Origin: Ascarosepion bandense
Lineage: Eukaryota; Mollusca; Cephalopoda; Sepiida; Sepiidae
DNA: 64,000 bases
Direction: 5' to 3'
Assembly (NCBI GenBank): GCA_037127315.1
Contig: JBBBDQ010001456.1
Coordinates: 738,001-802,000 of the forward strand
The notes below the pieces were generated by a model that was given only the letters and a program-made list of their open reading frames with translations, was not told the origin of the DNA and did not search any database. Position numbers and translations under genes: made by a program. Position 1 is the stretch's first letter; the number at the start of each line of letters is the position of its first letter. This document shows, piece by piece, positions 22,080 to 34,259 of the stretch.

Positions 22080-24130
22080 TTTGTTATTACTTCAAAGCCA
22101 AAACTGTTTTTAAATACCCACTCCGTTTCTTTATTTTCTATTTTTTTTGTTGTTTTTTGTTTTTGTTTTGTTTTTTTTTGTTTTTTGTTTTTTTGTTTTT
22201 GTTTTTGTTTTGTTTTTTAACAGGGTGTATTAGGTCTGTCGGCTTGCGCAATAGAGAAAACTTAAAGAAAATCAGCTCTCTAGCGCGCATATGCGCACTT
22301 GTGTGTGTGAATCGGCGACATTGATGCTTGAAGTTGAGTTATTTAACACTACAGTTAATTAAAAATGGAACAATGAACATCAGTAATGAAAATTCGTTAT
22401 ATCGAAAATAGAAAATCACTTCAACAAAACTAAGAATGGATTTCAATTCACTGACACGTGTACTTCATGATAAGTATTTACTAAAAATTCCATTAGAAGA
22501 AGCAAACATTTAAGTAAGAAAGATCTTTTCTTTATAAATACACAATTAATTTAATAAAATAACCAATCAAGTATGTATTTTTAAAAAACAGCTTTTTAAG
22601 ATACAATTTCTGAAAGAATTCAATTTTGTGTGCATTGTTAGAACTAACAGAAATTAACTTACTTTTAAAAAAAAATAATACAGTAAAAGTAAATAGTATT
22701 CTAATACTTTGGAGTACAGTACAACAGATATCTGAGGAAAACTGGAGAATACACGGCCGAAGCTCTCTGAAAAAAGTAAAAACGAGAAAAGAGAAAATAA
22801 AAAAGCAAGGACGGAAGAAACTCATATGCAATAATAATTAATTTTTGTCTTTCATTTTGTTTTGTTTTGTTTTTTCTCTCCATATTTTCTGTTTTATTTG
22901 AAAATTAAATATATTATAAGTAAAAGAAAATATCCATATTAAAAATATTAAGAGTGATTGTCAAAGAACTTTCAAATGATCTATTTAAATGCTTAAAAAT
23001 TCACCTAAATTCTTCGATTTTTTTTATTTTACTTTGTATGTATCACAGCTAAAAATGATATCAGCAAAAAAGTGCATTAACTTTCATAAATTCTTATTAC
23101 TGTTAATGTTATTAATTTATTTAATCCACGGAGACATGTAAGAATCAACATTCTAATTCACTATCTTGTAACACAAAATAAAGCTGTAGGTTATATCCAC
23201 AGAAACCATATGACACAAGATATCACAAACAATTAACAACCAATTAGGGAGCTCAATAAAATTTAAGAAAGAATAATTAGCTTCACTTGAGCTTATTTGA
23301 TCATTTGTGGACATAGTAAAGAACACCTCATGTGTTCGTTCAGATAGAATAATTAACCAATCAAACGGTTTTATTTAGTTTTTATTTAATCCAAAACTAA
23401 AAAAAAAAAAAAAAAAAAAAAGGTGAGCCGACAATCCATAAAACCATAAATAGATAATTAACTCGCATCAAAAGGGTCGAATAGTACTACAGTAACTTCA
23501 AAAGAACTTGGCTGTCACAATCTCATCAGCTACAGACGTAGAGACAACGACTGCTAATTGACGTACTTACGTTCTGATATTCCGAACGCATATCCGTCAA
23601 CAAACCTAATCTTTTTCATCAGTGTATGTTCACTCATTCGCACAAATAATACTTACAAGTCCTTTAATTTACTTACAGCCTTTAAAATTGTGAATAATAA
23701 GCAACATTTATCACAAACCTTTTGATCTATTCTTCCAAAATTTACAAAAAAATGTACAGAAATTGCTATTTACAATGCAATGAGAAAGTAATTTCAACAC
23801 AGTTTTTTTGTGGATGCATAAAAATTTACCGTCGATATTTGCCGTGAACAATTTTGTTTCTGATTCTTGGTATTGTAGAAACTAAAAATTGTTCAAAATT
23901 AACTCAGACTTAATAAAGTAATTGTTATCACCATAATATTATGTCCTCTTATTGGAATTCTTCGAATTATTTGATAATTTACGAAAAATAAATATTTATT
24001 TTTCTTGTAGAAAAACAAATTAAAATTATTTCATTCTTTTTTATGAAAAATAATTTATTTTCAGGCAAAAAAATTAATAGTTTTGTTTCCTAGAATAACC
24101 TTAAAAACTATTAAATGTAGACTCGGTATT
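22080..24130. other. AT-rich region, no gene recognised
   Basis: T/TTTG-rich stretch at 22135-22220, and a short palindrome GCGCATATGCGC near 22285. An A22 run at 23400-23421 is followed by a slightly GC-richer block to 23640 that I do not recognise. Confidence 0.5.
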
Positions 24131-24135
24131 AACAC

Positions 24136-25385
24136 ATAACTCAGTAAGTCCCGGCCTGACATATAGATGTCACTACAAATTAAAAAATCCATATGATTTT
24201 TATTATATACTAACCTTTAAATGGCACGTAACAAAATTTGGTCCCAATTGGATTATTAGTCTACAAATCACAGTTATGTAAGTGAAGTTACTGTTGCAAA
24301 TTTTCAAAACAATGGACAAATATAAATTTCGTGTGTTAATAAAGCATTGCTTTCTCATGTGAAAAAATACTGTTCAAGCAAAGCAATAGCTTGATAAGTG
24401 TTATTCGGACTCTGATCTGTGGGAAACAACGGTTAAAAGTTGGCATGCTGACTTTAAACGCGGTCGTACAGGCAGGTCTCCCAAAATCGGCAGTTGTCCC
24501 AGAAAACACCAAAAAATCCTCAAACTCGTTTTGGCCGATCGTAAATTGTAGTTGCGTGAGATAGCGGAGAAATCGAACATATCAGAAGGCAGTGTATTCA
24601 CCATTTTGCATGAACATTTGTCAATGAGAAAGCTGTGTTCAAAGTGAGTGCCGCGTTTGCTCACAGTCGATCAAAAACAACAACGCATCGACGATTCAGA
24701 GCGTTGTTTGCAACTGTTTCAACGCAACAAGAAGGAGTTTTTTGCATAAATATGTGACAATTGAAGAAACATGGATCCATCACTTCACTCCGGGGTCATC
24801 GGAGTGGACAGTAGCAGGTGAAAGCCGTCCAAAGCGACCAAAGACGCAAACATCAGCAGGCAAGGTTTTGGCATCCGTATTTTAGGATGCGCAAGGTATT
24901 TTGTTCATCGATTACCTTGGGAAAGGAAGAACCATCAATTGCAATTATTATATAGCATTATTGATGCGTTTGAAGGAAGAAATTGCCAAAAATCAGCCAC
25001 AAAGGAAGAAGAAAAAAGTGATCTTTCACCAAGACAACGCACCGTGTGACAAGTCGATCGCAACGATGGCAAAACTACATGAATTGCACTTCGAATTACT
25101 TCTGCATCCACCCTATTCTCCAGATCTGGCTCCCAGCGACTACTGTCTGTTTGCAGACCTCAAAAGAATGCCCCAGGGAAAGACATTTGGTTACAATGAA
25201 GAAGTGATATCGGAAACTGAGGCGTATTTTGAGGCCAAAGACAAATTGTTCTACAAAAAAGATATCGTATCGCTAGAAAAACGTTGGAATCAGTGTATCA
25301 CCCTAGAAGGAGTCTATATTGACGAATAAAGTCGAATTTTTCCTAAAAGTTGTTGTTTTATTAGTTAGGATCGAGATTTATTAGT
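24136..25385 (+). mobile_element. mariner DNA transposon, degenerate copy 2
   Basis: Same family and orientation as 4591-5848. The left end AGTAAGTCCCGGCCTGACAT and the right end ATTAGTTAGGATCGAG are decayed inverted repeats. Confidence 0.82.
24312..25329 (+). pseudogene. mariner transposase pseudogene, copy 2
   Basis: DD34D transposase with an intact C-terminal half (frame 24901-25329) carrying QDNAPC (second Asp), HPPYSPDLAPSDY (third Asp, 34 residues later) and a final IDE-stop. The first catalytic site reads EETW instead of DETW (near 24764), so the first Asp is lost. Frameshifts break the DNA-binding half between about 24350 and 24900. The start ATG 24312 matches copy 1. It is inactive by both frame and catalytic residue. 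Confidence 0.88.
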
Positions 25386-25544
25386 GATGTGCTAAACTTG
25401 AAAGTAAAAGTTAATACCGCTGAAAGCAATATCGGTATCTGGAGGACATAGTTTTGTTGTAAGGGGGGATATTCTTAATTCCAACCTTAAATTGCAAGTT
25501 TCTTTTATTGAACCATACCTAAACAAAACTAAGTATTCATGTAC

Positions 25545-25785
25545 CAGTTAGTTAAGTGTCATATGCGATAAGCGCTTGGGCAATCATGTCCCTTTCGATC
25601 CATGACTGACTAGGCAGAAAATCTTCCCGCAGTAGGTTGCCATTTCTTTCTGCGGTAGACTGGTTGCCAACCAAGAATATAGAATCCAATATGTTCTGCT
25701 ATTCAGTCGGTAGGGTTACTGCGACGAGTTCAACTGGGATTCGAACACGGCTCTTCGATTTCTCATTCGGATCGTACATCGTGTA
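25545..25785 (-). repeat. tRNA-derived SINE, copy 5 (internally shortened)
   Basis: Reverse copy. The tail complement is at about 25548, and the CATGTCC...GATCCATG stem is a decayed version of the hairpin. The body segment around the CTTGGGAAAGG part is missing, so it is about 60 bp shorter than full length. The head is mutated (GTATACACGATG). Confidence 0.8.
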
Positions 25786-25789
25786 TACG

Positions 25790-26937
25790 AAATTTAAAAA
25801 GATCTAGGAATTTGAAAACACATGCAAACGAAATGTACTAATTAATTTTTGTCGCTACCCTGTATAGATTTTTTATTTTCTTCGAAAATCCTTACATATC
25901 TACGCAGATATAAAGAGGTAGAAGTTAAAAGTCGGAACCAGTACATATACAACTAAAACGTCTGACGGCGTGGAATTTGTATTTTTTGTAGGACTCTACT
26001 GCACGACAATTTTTTAATCGCACATAATGATATTAAAAGATTTGTGCAAATTGAATGCCAAAAAGATCGGACTTTTAATTTTAAGAGTAACCAGCGCTAA
26101 TTGTTTGGTATATTTCGAAATGCCTACGCAGCATATTTAGGTTGAAAATTGCGCCAAATTTCCCGAGGCCTCTCACGTGACAAATTTGGCTCCTTAAGCA
26201 AGTTCACGTGTGTTCAGAACCAACACGAAGCGAATCTTCAGTTAGGCGGATGGAAGCAGAACTGTTCATGTTATTCACCATGTGGTGCGAGACAGAAAAC
26301 CTCAGTGAGAATTCTGAACTTAGAAGTAAACCTCAATAACCTTTCCAAATGATTTGAAACTTTAAAAAAATATTCATCACATTGATTCAACAATTGATCT
26401 TTTTTTTTCATCCAAACACACATTATAAACTCAACAAGAAAGTTTTAAAAGTTAAAAGTTTAACACTGACACGTACTTTCTTCATTGCAACAATTTTATA
26501 TCCAAACGTTTCAACAAACAGACCTGCACACAGAATACTCTTCCACAAGTATATCATATATGAAGTTTAAATGAAACAATCTTCAGAATATTTAAGTTTG
26601 TTATCAACACAAAAAAACATTTGACTCTAGCTACCAGAACAGTTAAGGGAGACAACTTAAATAGTAAATATTTTAATATTTCTTCATTTGATTTGTTAAG
26701 AAACGGTTCAATTATTCAGCTACAAAGCACCAACAAATCTGCACAACAAAATTACATTTGTAGATATTTTTTCTTGACCTAGAACTTTAACTCAATATCC
26801 ATTACCCAGAAAAGTTTACAGGCAACTAACTTTAACATTTTTAATATATCAAATTTTTCCATTGCATTTTCTTTAATAAATTTTCTTCTTAAGATTCGTT
26901 CGTTGATTGATGTATATCTAAACTTATTTATAAATGG

Positions 26938-26940
<3 letters not shown>
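25790..26940. other. Spacer, no gene recognised
   Basis: The 67-residue frame at 26149-26352 has no recognisable similarity. Confidence 0.45.

Positions 26941-26999
<59 letters not shown>
26941..26999. repeat. (TG)n microsatellite
   Basis: About 29 TG units. Confidence 0.95.
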
Positions 27000-27002
<3 letters not shown>

Positions 27003-27406
27003 CTATAGACTCCGAAACGGCTGAACCTATATTCTTGAAAATTTACACAGTTGTACTATAAGCGTCTGCGACTGTTCTTAGCTAGGTTTTGTGTCGAGGT
27101 ACCCCCAATAAATATCGAAAATCGATAATCGAAAAAATCGGGTTATAGAAGGAGTGGTCGATTTTAATCAAATTTGATACACTCATAGATAAAGACATAA
27201 GAAACGATATTAAGAAGTTTCCAGGTTGCAGTTCTTACAATAGTGCAGAAAATTTGATATCGATACCAGGAAATCAAAATTTGACTTACATCCATTCATT
27301 TTTTTTTTTTCAGTCTACGGTTTCGTCCAAGGAGTCTGAGCTCCAGGACCATGTATTAGTTTTAAAGCTTTCATTACACCCGAGCAACGCTGGACTATAC
27401 TGCTAG
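26941..27406 (+). mobile_element. Helitron-like non-autonomous element (3' end)
   Basis: A (TG)n tract (26941-26999) is followed by a CTATAGACTCCGAAACGGCT block. The segment ends with CCCGAGCAACGCTGG, a short hairpin, then CTAG at 27403-27406 followed by T. A small hairpin about 10 bp before CTAG/CTRR is the Helitron 3' signature. The hairpin here is imperfect, and the loop GCAACG is shared with the better one at 47329-47346. The 5' end is not defined. Confidence 0.5.
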
Positions 27407-27409
27407 TTT

Positions 27410-28119
27410 TTCATATAAAATTCTTGTTATTGTTTTTCCAAGAATCTTCTATATTTTTAAATATATATTATTTTATATATTTCTATATTTTTATTTTTTT
27501 TATGAAACAGTATCCTTGTTCCATACATAAAAAAATTAAAATGTTCTTGGAGTAATTTCACGCATATGTCTTTTTACTACTAAACTGTTTCATTACCAAT
27601 TTGATCCCAAAAGAATGTTTCTATGGTAAAAGGTTGAGTCCTTGTCGATAGGAGTCCTTAAGAAGAAGAATAATTGGTTGGCAGCTATGTTACTGCTAGA
27701 CGTTACCAGTCATTCCGAATTTAAATTTCCGCACATCGAATAAAAAAATTAATTTTTATTAAATAATTCTCCACATTGAATTAATCATTGCTAACAATTA
27801 TTATAGACAATCCGGAAAAAGTAAAAATATTTCAGTTAATTAAATATTTGTTTTGAAACAGAAGAGGAATTCAATTTCAAGATTAACTGATAATATAAAA
27901 ATACAGCTATTACATTTTTTCGATATAGGGATGTATCTTTTTATAGCACCAATTACTATTTGGAACCATTTGCTGTAAGACTATAATTTCTCGCTTATTA
28001 TTAGCATGAATAAATGGTAAAACTTTTTAAATTTCAGAAATGTATAATTTCTTAGTTATAAAATTTGTTTTATCTTAAAGTTAGGTTGAATAATAATAAA
28101 CTTAAAGTGCCTTTCACAT

Positions 28120-28173
<54 letters not shown>

Positions 28174-28800
28174 AAAAGTGATAGCAAGTTTAGCTAATGT
28201 ATATTGTTCTTGAATAATACTGAAAATCTATCGAAAATAAATTGTTTGATGATCACGTCAAAATGTCTAAAAATAATTATTCATTTACAAAATTCCTATA
28301 ATTTTTCATTAATTTTAATAACTTTGACAGAAACAAGACTTACTGCTTGATCATCAATCCTAAAGAATTGTTTTATTGTCAGTAGTGATTCCAGTTTTTG
28401 CCTATTATTTCGTAAAGCCGGGTAATTTTGTCAGTTTGTAAAATTACGTCTGAAAGACAACGATTGACGCATTTCTTTATTTCTTGTAACAAACAAATTT
28501 AGAAAATAAATTCTACCCGTGCATCAACAATACATATTCCTATTTCTTTTTTCCAACAAATAATCTGTAGTGACATAGAGCTTAGAGGTTAAAAGGAACA
28601 GTTGATTTATCCACAACAAGAGGAAACACACGAGTAATTTTAACAAAACAAAATAAGGAATTTATTCACGAATTTACACGCTGGAGGTAAGTTGTAGAGA
28701 TTTCGATTATGTTTATTAAATTGGCCTTGTGCCAAACACAACCGAAATCCCCACAATTTTAAATTATCAGAAGGTTGAAAGGATACAACTGTCTCGTTTG
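27410..28800. other. AT-rich spacer, no gene recognised
   Basis: Contains a (TAGA)n tract and otherwise nothing recognisable. Confidence 0.5.
28100..28172. repeat. (TAGA)n microsatellite
   Basis: About 18 perfect units. Confidence 0.97.
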
Positions 28801-28802
28801 TA

Positions 28803-29625
28803 TTTTTTCATTTTTTTTCATCATCCGTTACACCCAATGGCGTGTAGGGCAGCAACAAAGCTTCTCCACATCTGCCTATCAGACTAGTCAATGAACCCCA
28901 AGAGTACTGCATGGCTTTCATCTCATTCTCCACCGTACTTCTCCATGCCGTTCTTGGTCTTCCTCTCTTTCTTTTGCCATCTGGGGTCCGGTGCAGTGCT
29001 GTTCTTGTAATTGACTGTGGATCTTTCCGGAGCACATGTCCAATCCATTTCCATCACCCCCTTGTAATGATGGTGCCCATGTTCTCTTGCTTGCATCTCT
29101 TAAACAGGTCATCATTGGAGATCTTCTCTGGCCAAAATATTCTCAGTATTCGTCGGAGGCATATGGTGTGATAGGATCGAAACACACTTCTGGTTTTGCC
29201 AGTCTGCTTTGAATATCCTCTTTCCTGACACCCTCAAGTCAAATGATACTGCCCAGGTAAGTGAACTTGTCTGTACGACGTAGATCTTCTCCATTCACTT
29301 TGACAGGGGCGGGCCTGTCTCCGTTCAATGACAACATTTCAGTTTTGTTGGTGCTAATCCACAACCCTATCTGCTGCCCAAAGGCTTCCAGTCTGCTGGT
29401 TTTATCCTGTATATGTTGGTGAGTATGGGACAGCAGCGTCAGATCATCGGCAAAAATCCAGATCTTCTAAGGTTGAGAACAGGCTCTAGCAGATACCCCT
29501 CGGAAGGTCCTCCGTTGTCCTTCTCATGACCCAGTCAATGGCCAAATTGAAGAGAACTGCTGACATCACGCATCCTTGTCTGATTCCAGTTGTTACGTCA
29601 AAGAGGGTCCAAAGACAGTTTGTAT
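28803..29625 (-). pseudogene. RTE-like LINE, RT C-terminal remnant
   Basis: Read on the minus strand from 29625: GIRQGCVMSAVLF (an RT motif), then FADD (the YxDD equivalent, near 29455) in another frame. FGQQIGLWISTNKTE and the strand with GEDLRR follow. The typical ending has GHVLRKD-like text in shifted frames and RTALHRTPDGKRKRGRPRT near 28950-29010. That ending is common to RTE-type LINEs, often mis-annotated as craniofacial development protein 2-like. At least three frameshifts occur, and the 5' end is truncated at about 29625. It would encode the RT used for its own insertion. Confidence 0.75.
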
Positions 29626-30052
29626 GAATAAGTGAAATTTTATATCTAGAGCAGGATAACATCCAATGTATGAAATTAACAAACTGTGAAAATGTTCTGA
29701 ACCAATTTGTATGCATGAAATTATTAACTGTGAAAACGTTCTAAGAGAAAGCTATAGTACTAAAGAGTTCAATGAATCCAGAGTTCGTTTGATGTAGCGA
29801 ACTGTAATTTGTGCAGAAAAGATAAGTCTATGTTTCGCTGACTGTATTAACAGTAGTACTGACGTCTTTGTTACTCACTTTTTATGGGTGGCAAGTAGAT
29901 GAAGAGGAAGGACATATAAAGAAAGCATCACGAGAGAGAAAATGAGAGGGTGTGAATGTGTGTCGCCGGAACATTTGTGTCCGTACGGCGATTTGACAAT
30001 TCTCCTGCTATTAGCCATTATATGCTCTGACCTTTATCATCCTGACTTGGCA

Positions 30053-30565
30053 GATACAGTCACTTTCTCACCGGCACAATGTGGCTTTTTCCTGTGTCTC
30101 TTTTACAAATACTTTCATGGCTTCTGCTCCGATGAACTTAGCTCACTGGTGCCCCCTATATATGAATTTACTCGAGCCACAAGATTAGCAACTAGGTCCC
30201 ACCTTTTACTGTGAAACCAATAAAATGTAAATGCAAATTCTACTCCATCAGCTTCTTTTCTCTCACTTCCCGTCTGTGGAATTCCCTTCCGTTTACTTGC
30301 TTCCCCGACAGCTACAATCTCCAAGAATTTAAATGTAAAGTCAATAGTCATCTCCTATCTCACTAACCTGCATCCTCTCTTTCATGCTGCTTTCTCTGTC
30401 CACTCCTCTCTTATCAGTATTCTCATCCTTCTCTTACCCACTTCCTGATACCCCCTATAACCTGTCACTCTTTCTCATAACTTTCCTCCTATGTAAACCC
30501 CTGCAAAACAGTGGCAGTAAAATGCCTTGCTTGGGGCGATATGATTATTTTAAAACAAAACTTGA
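30053..30565 (+). pseudogene. Jockey/CR1-like LINE, ORF2 C-terminus and 3' UTR
   Basis: LCLFYKYFHGFCSDELSSLVPP (30090 onward) is the usual region after the RT thumb. After a stop near 30212 comes the ending SRLWNSLP...CFPDSYNLQEF, then a stop near 30365. The 3' UTR to about 30565 matches 10380-10575, so this is the same family as the deleted LINE at 9728. The RT core is missing, as in a 5'-truncated insertion. Sequence at 29942-30050 is not recognised. Confidence 0.75.
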
Positions 30566-30872
30566 TTCTATCAACGAACTGATATACGTTCTCGTTTTAT
30601 ACTCTCGTTATGATATAATATTTGTTCTTAACAGGTACATTTAAAAATTGTCAGAATTAAAGAAACTAGAATAAAAGCATAAATTTATTTTCAAATTTAA
30701 TTTCTTTATTTGAATCCTATTAAATCCTTAGACGGAAAATAATCACAAATAGAAATGAAACTATACAATCTTTAGATCGACGGATCATTGACATATCTAT
30801 CGTAATATAACCGAAATCTCCAGTTGTGGTGCTATAATTTATCTACAATTTGTAGTTTTAATACTTCGAATA

Positions 30873-30876
30873 CTGA

Positions 30877-30928
<52 letters not shown>
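30873..30928. repeat. (TTA)n microsatellite
   Basis: About 18 units. Confidence 0.95.
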
Positions 30929-30929
<1 letters not shown>

Positions 30930-31184
30930 GTCCCATAAAAATAACGGTATTTTAAATCTCTTTTCTTCTTTCACGAAGTCTTTTTACTTCCCGGCTTCAT
31001 AAATATATTGGAACAGACTGAAATGTTATAACAGTGATTCCGTTATTTAGCATCACCAGTGCAAAGCACGACTAAAAGTAAGTTATATTACAGTTAACTA
31101 AGTTACAGTTACGTTTACATTTAAAACGTTACACTGGTGTTAAAAAAATACTACAATTTCTAATAGATATGTATTATAAAGAGT

Positions 31185-31206
31185 GATATTATTATTATTA
31201 TTATTA
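31185..31206. repeat. (TTA)n at the 3' end of R4-like copy 2
   Basis: Seven TTA units abutting the LINE 3' terminus (element is on the minus strand). Confidence 0.9.
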
Positions 31207-33341
31207 TGTCATTTTTCATCATATTTCGATTTCTGCTTTGGTCTCACTATGTTACAATCCGCTGGACAAGCCATATCAATTAATAGACAAGTTTTCTCCT
31301 TCTGGTTTTTAACAATAATGTCTGGCCTGTTTGCTTCAATTTTTCTGTCTGTGTAGATGGTGTAATCCCATAGAATGGTTACATCTTCTATTTCTGTAAT
31401 CGGTGCTGGGTGATGTTCATACCAGTGTTTGCCTACAGCTTTTCCATAATGTTTGCATATTGCCCAATGTAAATATTGCCCAACTCTATCGTGGCGATTT
31501 TTATATTCATTTGGGGCAAGCACAGAACAGCCTGAGATTAGGTGGTCTATTGTTTCTTGGTGTTTATCACAAAACCTTCATTTTGGATCCATATTATTGT
31601 GCATAATATTTGCCTGAAAGTTTCTCGTGAAAAGACTTTGGTCTTGTGCTGCAAGAATAAAGCCTTCAGTTTCAGACTTTAATCCAGATGCACGTAACCA
31701 TCGATGAGTATTAACTTTGTCAACATTGGATTTATTGGCACGTTTTGGATATTGGCCATGCAGAGGTTTGTCTTGCCAGCGCTGTTTCATCTGTTCAACA
31801 GCTTTATCTTTGGCTTTCATTTTCATATTCTTTGCCGCAATAGCCGGCTCTTGGCTTCCGTTCTGCTTTTCTACAGAATCTACTAACTGTAAATCTTGTT
31901 TGAATTTACTGCCTTCTTTTATTATTGAATATTTTTTCTTTCTTTCTTCATGTTGCCTTACTAATTGTATCATCCAATCCTTTGTTGTTTCTATGTATGT
32001 TAGTAAGCCAATAGTTGTTGTCTTGTATGACAATTCCAGCTGAATAAGACCTCTTCCACCTTCTTTACGGGGTATGTATAGACGGTCTACATCAGCCTTT
32101 GGATGATGCATCTTATGCTTAGAAAGAAGCTTTCTTGTTTTAGCATCCATTCGCCTGATGTCGTTTAGAGTCCAGTTTAAGATGTTAAAGCTATATTGGA
32201 CAACTGGGATTGCAAGGCTATTAATGGCCATAACTCTGTTCTGTGAATTTAATTCAGTTTTTAATATCATTCGTAGCCTTCTATAGTACTCTTTACGCAC
32301 TATTTCTTTCATTTTTTTATGGTGAATGTTTTCACTCTCATTTACACCTAGGTATTTATAAGCTTCTTCTGGTTTCAATTCTTTTATTGTTACATCAGGG
32401 TCTAGGCTAATTGAGGATGTTTCTTGTATTGATCCACGTAAAACTGTAGCTTTAGCACATTTATTCAAATTAAATTTCATTCCAATGTCTTCGCTGAAGC
32501 ATTTTACAGTTTGCAGAAGACCTTCCAGCTCATTATCATTCTTAGCATATAACTTCAAGTCATCCATGTAAAATAGATGGCTTATTTTCTTTTGTCCTAT
32601 TTTATAACCACATTCTGTCTTATTAAGTTGACTGGTTAGTGCTATTAATGATATGCAGAATAGTAAGGGAGATAAAGAATCACCTTGAAATATACCTCTT
32701 TTGATGTTTATTTCATCAGACTTATAGGTTCCATTTATATGATTGAGGTAAAGGGTTGTTTTCCATATAGACATGCACTGTTTGATGAAATTGATGATGA
32801 CGGGCGATATCTTGTATATATTTAAAGTCTTTAAAATCCAGTCATGTGGCACACTATCGAATGCCTTTCGATAGTCTATCCAGGCTGTACTAAGATTTTT
32901 CTTTGTACTATAGCAGTTTTCCAGGATCATTTTGTTAATCAGCAATTGGTCTTTACAACCATAACAGCCACGTTTGCACCCTTTTTGTTCAAGCGGTATC
33001 ATGTCATTTCTTTCTAAGAATAAATATGTCTGTTTTGTTAAAATAGATGTTAATAGTTTATATGTTGTCGGAAGACATGTAATTGGTCTGTAGTTTTTCG
33101 GGTTGTTTGTGTCACCATTCTTGGGTAGAAGAAATGTAATTCCTTTGGTCATCCATGCAGGAATTTTAGTGGGATCGTCAACCATTTCTTGAAGTTCTTT
33201 GGCTAGTTTTTTATGTGCTGCATTTAAATAATATAGCCAAAAGTTAGGAATTTTATCTATACCTGGGAATTTCCAATTGTGTGCTTTTTTTAGTGCATAT
33301 TTAACATCATCTTCTGTAATTCCAGACCATGTCTGTTCGGG
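31207..33341 (-). mobile_element. R4/Dong-like LINE, copy 2, near-intact RT
   Basis: Same element as 1-2317. It is bounded at its 3' end by (TTA)n (31185-31206) and at its 5' end by the (TTA)n tail of copy 3 (33342-33388). The 3' part has an internal deletion of roughly 0.3 kb compared with copy 1: the sequence jumps from the TTGTAACATAG block to the GACC...GCAGAAATCG block near 31245. Confidence 0.85.
31209..33341 (-). pseudogene. R4-like RT plus knuckle/endonuclease, one stop and a 3' deletion
   Basis: The frame is open from the 5' border (33341) through 31578, about 587 codons, with ATG at 33183-33185 as the first long start. Motifs in order: NYRPITCLPTTYKL, GCKRGCYGCKDQL, DYRKAFDSVPHDW (first palm Asp), GIFQGDSLSPLLF, FYMDD (catalytic pair, near 32560) and the thumb. 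The frame is then cut by TGA at 31578-31580, where copy 1 has a Cys codon of the CCHC knuckle. The same frame resumes with RFCDKHQ...SGC and RPDIIVK...CLLIDMACPADCN, the nuclease core, before the deletion junction. Compared with copies 1 and 3, the RT is almost intact, so this is the best family reference in the window. Confidence 0.87.

Positions 33342-33388
<47 letters not shown>
33342..33388. repeat. (TTA)n between R4-like copies 2 and 3
   Basis: About 16 TTA units. They form the 3' tail of copy 3 and the 5' flank of copy 2. Confidence 0.95.
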
Positions 33389-33391
<3 letters not shown>

Positions 33392-34250
33392 GTCATTTTT
33401 CATCATATTTCGATTTCTGCTATGGTCACACTACCTACCAAGTCTGCGAGAAGACCTAAGGCAGGTCGTGGTGTGTCGTTATGGCTCCATTTCATGTTTT
33501 TTCTATCTCCCCTAACATCCCTAGCGTTACATAGACAAAGTTCTCCTTAGTGTGTGGGCTGTACTTAACAAGACAATTTTTTGTATATCTCTTAAGCTGG
33601 GGTTTCCAGGGATTCTTTCAATGTGTTGTTTTGTTCCATTTTTTATCATTCCAAGTGCACCTACTATCACTGGCACGATTCTTGTTTTCAATTTTCACAA
33701 TTTTTATATTTCAATTTCCAGGTCTTTATATTTTGACAGTTCTTCAAATTCCTTGATTGCTATGTTACAATCCGCTGGACAAGCCATATCAATTAATAAG
33801 CAAGTTTTTTTCTTTCTGGTTTTTAACAATAATGTCCGGCCTGTTTGCTTCAATTTTTCTATCTGTGTAGATGGTGTAATCCCATAGAATGGTGACATCT
33901 TCTATTTCTGTAACTGGTGCTGGGTGATGTTCATACCAGTGTTTGTTTACATATTTTCCATAGTGTTTGCACATTGTCCAGTATAAATATTGCCTCACTC
34001 TATCGTGACGAATTTTATATTCATTTGGGGCAAGTAAAGAACATCCTGAGGTCAGATGGTCTATTGTTTCTTGGTGTTTATCACAGAACCTGCATTTTGA
34101 ATCCACATTATTATGTATAATATTTGCATGAAAGTTCCTAGTCAAAAGACTTTGGTCTTTCGCAGCAAAAATAAAGCCTTCAGTTTCAGACTTTAATCCA
34201 GATGCATGTAACCAGTGATGAGTATTAACTTTATCAACATTGGGTTTATT
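33389..34250 (-). mobile_element. R4/Dong-like LINE, copy 3, 5'-truncated
   Basis: Minus strand. It begins within the region before the CCHC knuckle (near 34250, next to TTATTATTAA) and runs to the intact 3' end at 33389, whose last bases match copies 1 and 2. Frame 33789-34145 holds CRFCDKHQ...SGC and RPDIIVK. The second nuclease half (LLIDMACPADCN) is in the overlapping frame 33704-33898. The frameshift lies at the same A-rich spot as in copy 1. Confidence 0.85.
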
Positions 34251-34259
34251 AGATTATTA

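Noticed and set aside
22283..22297. Palindrome GCGCATATGCGC as a regulatory site
   Set aside because: Isolated 12-bp palindrome without context or a second copy.
28911..29171. 86-codon + strand ORF with a signal-peptide-like start
   Set aside because: It is the antisense of the RTE-like LINE C-terminus.
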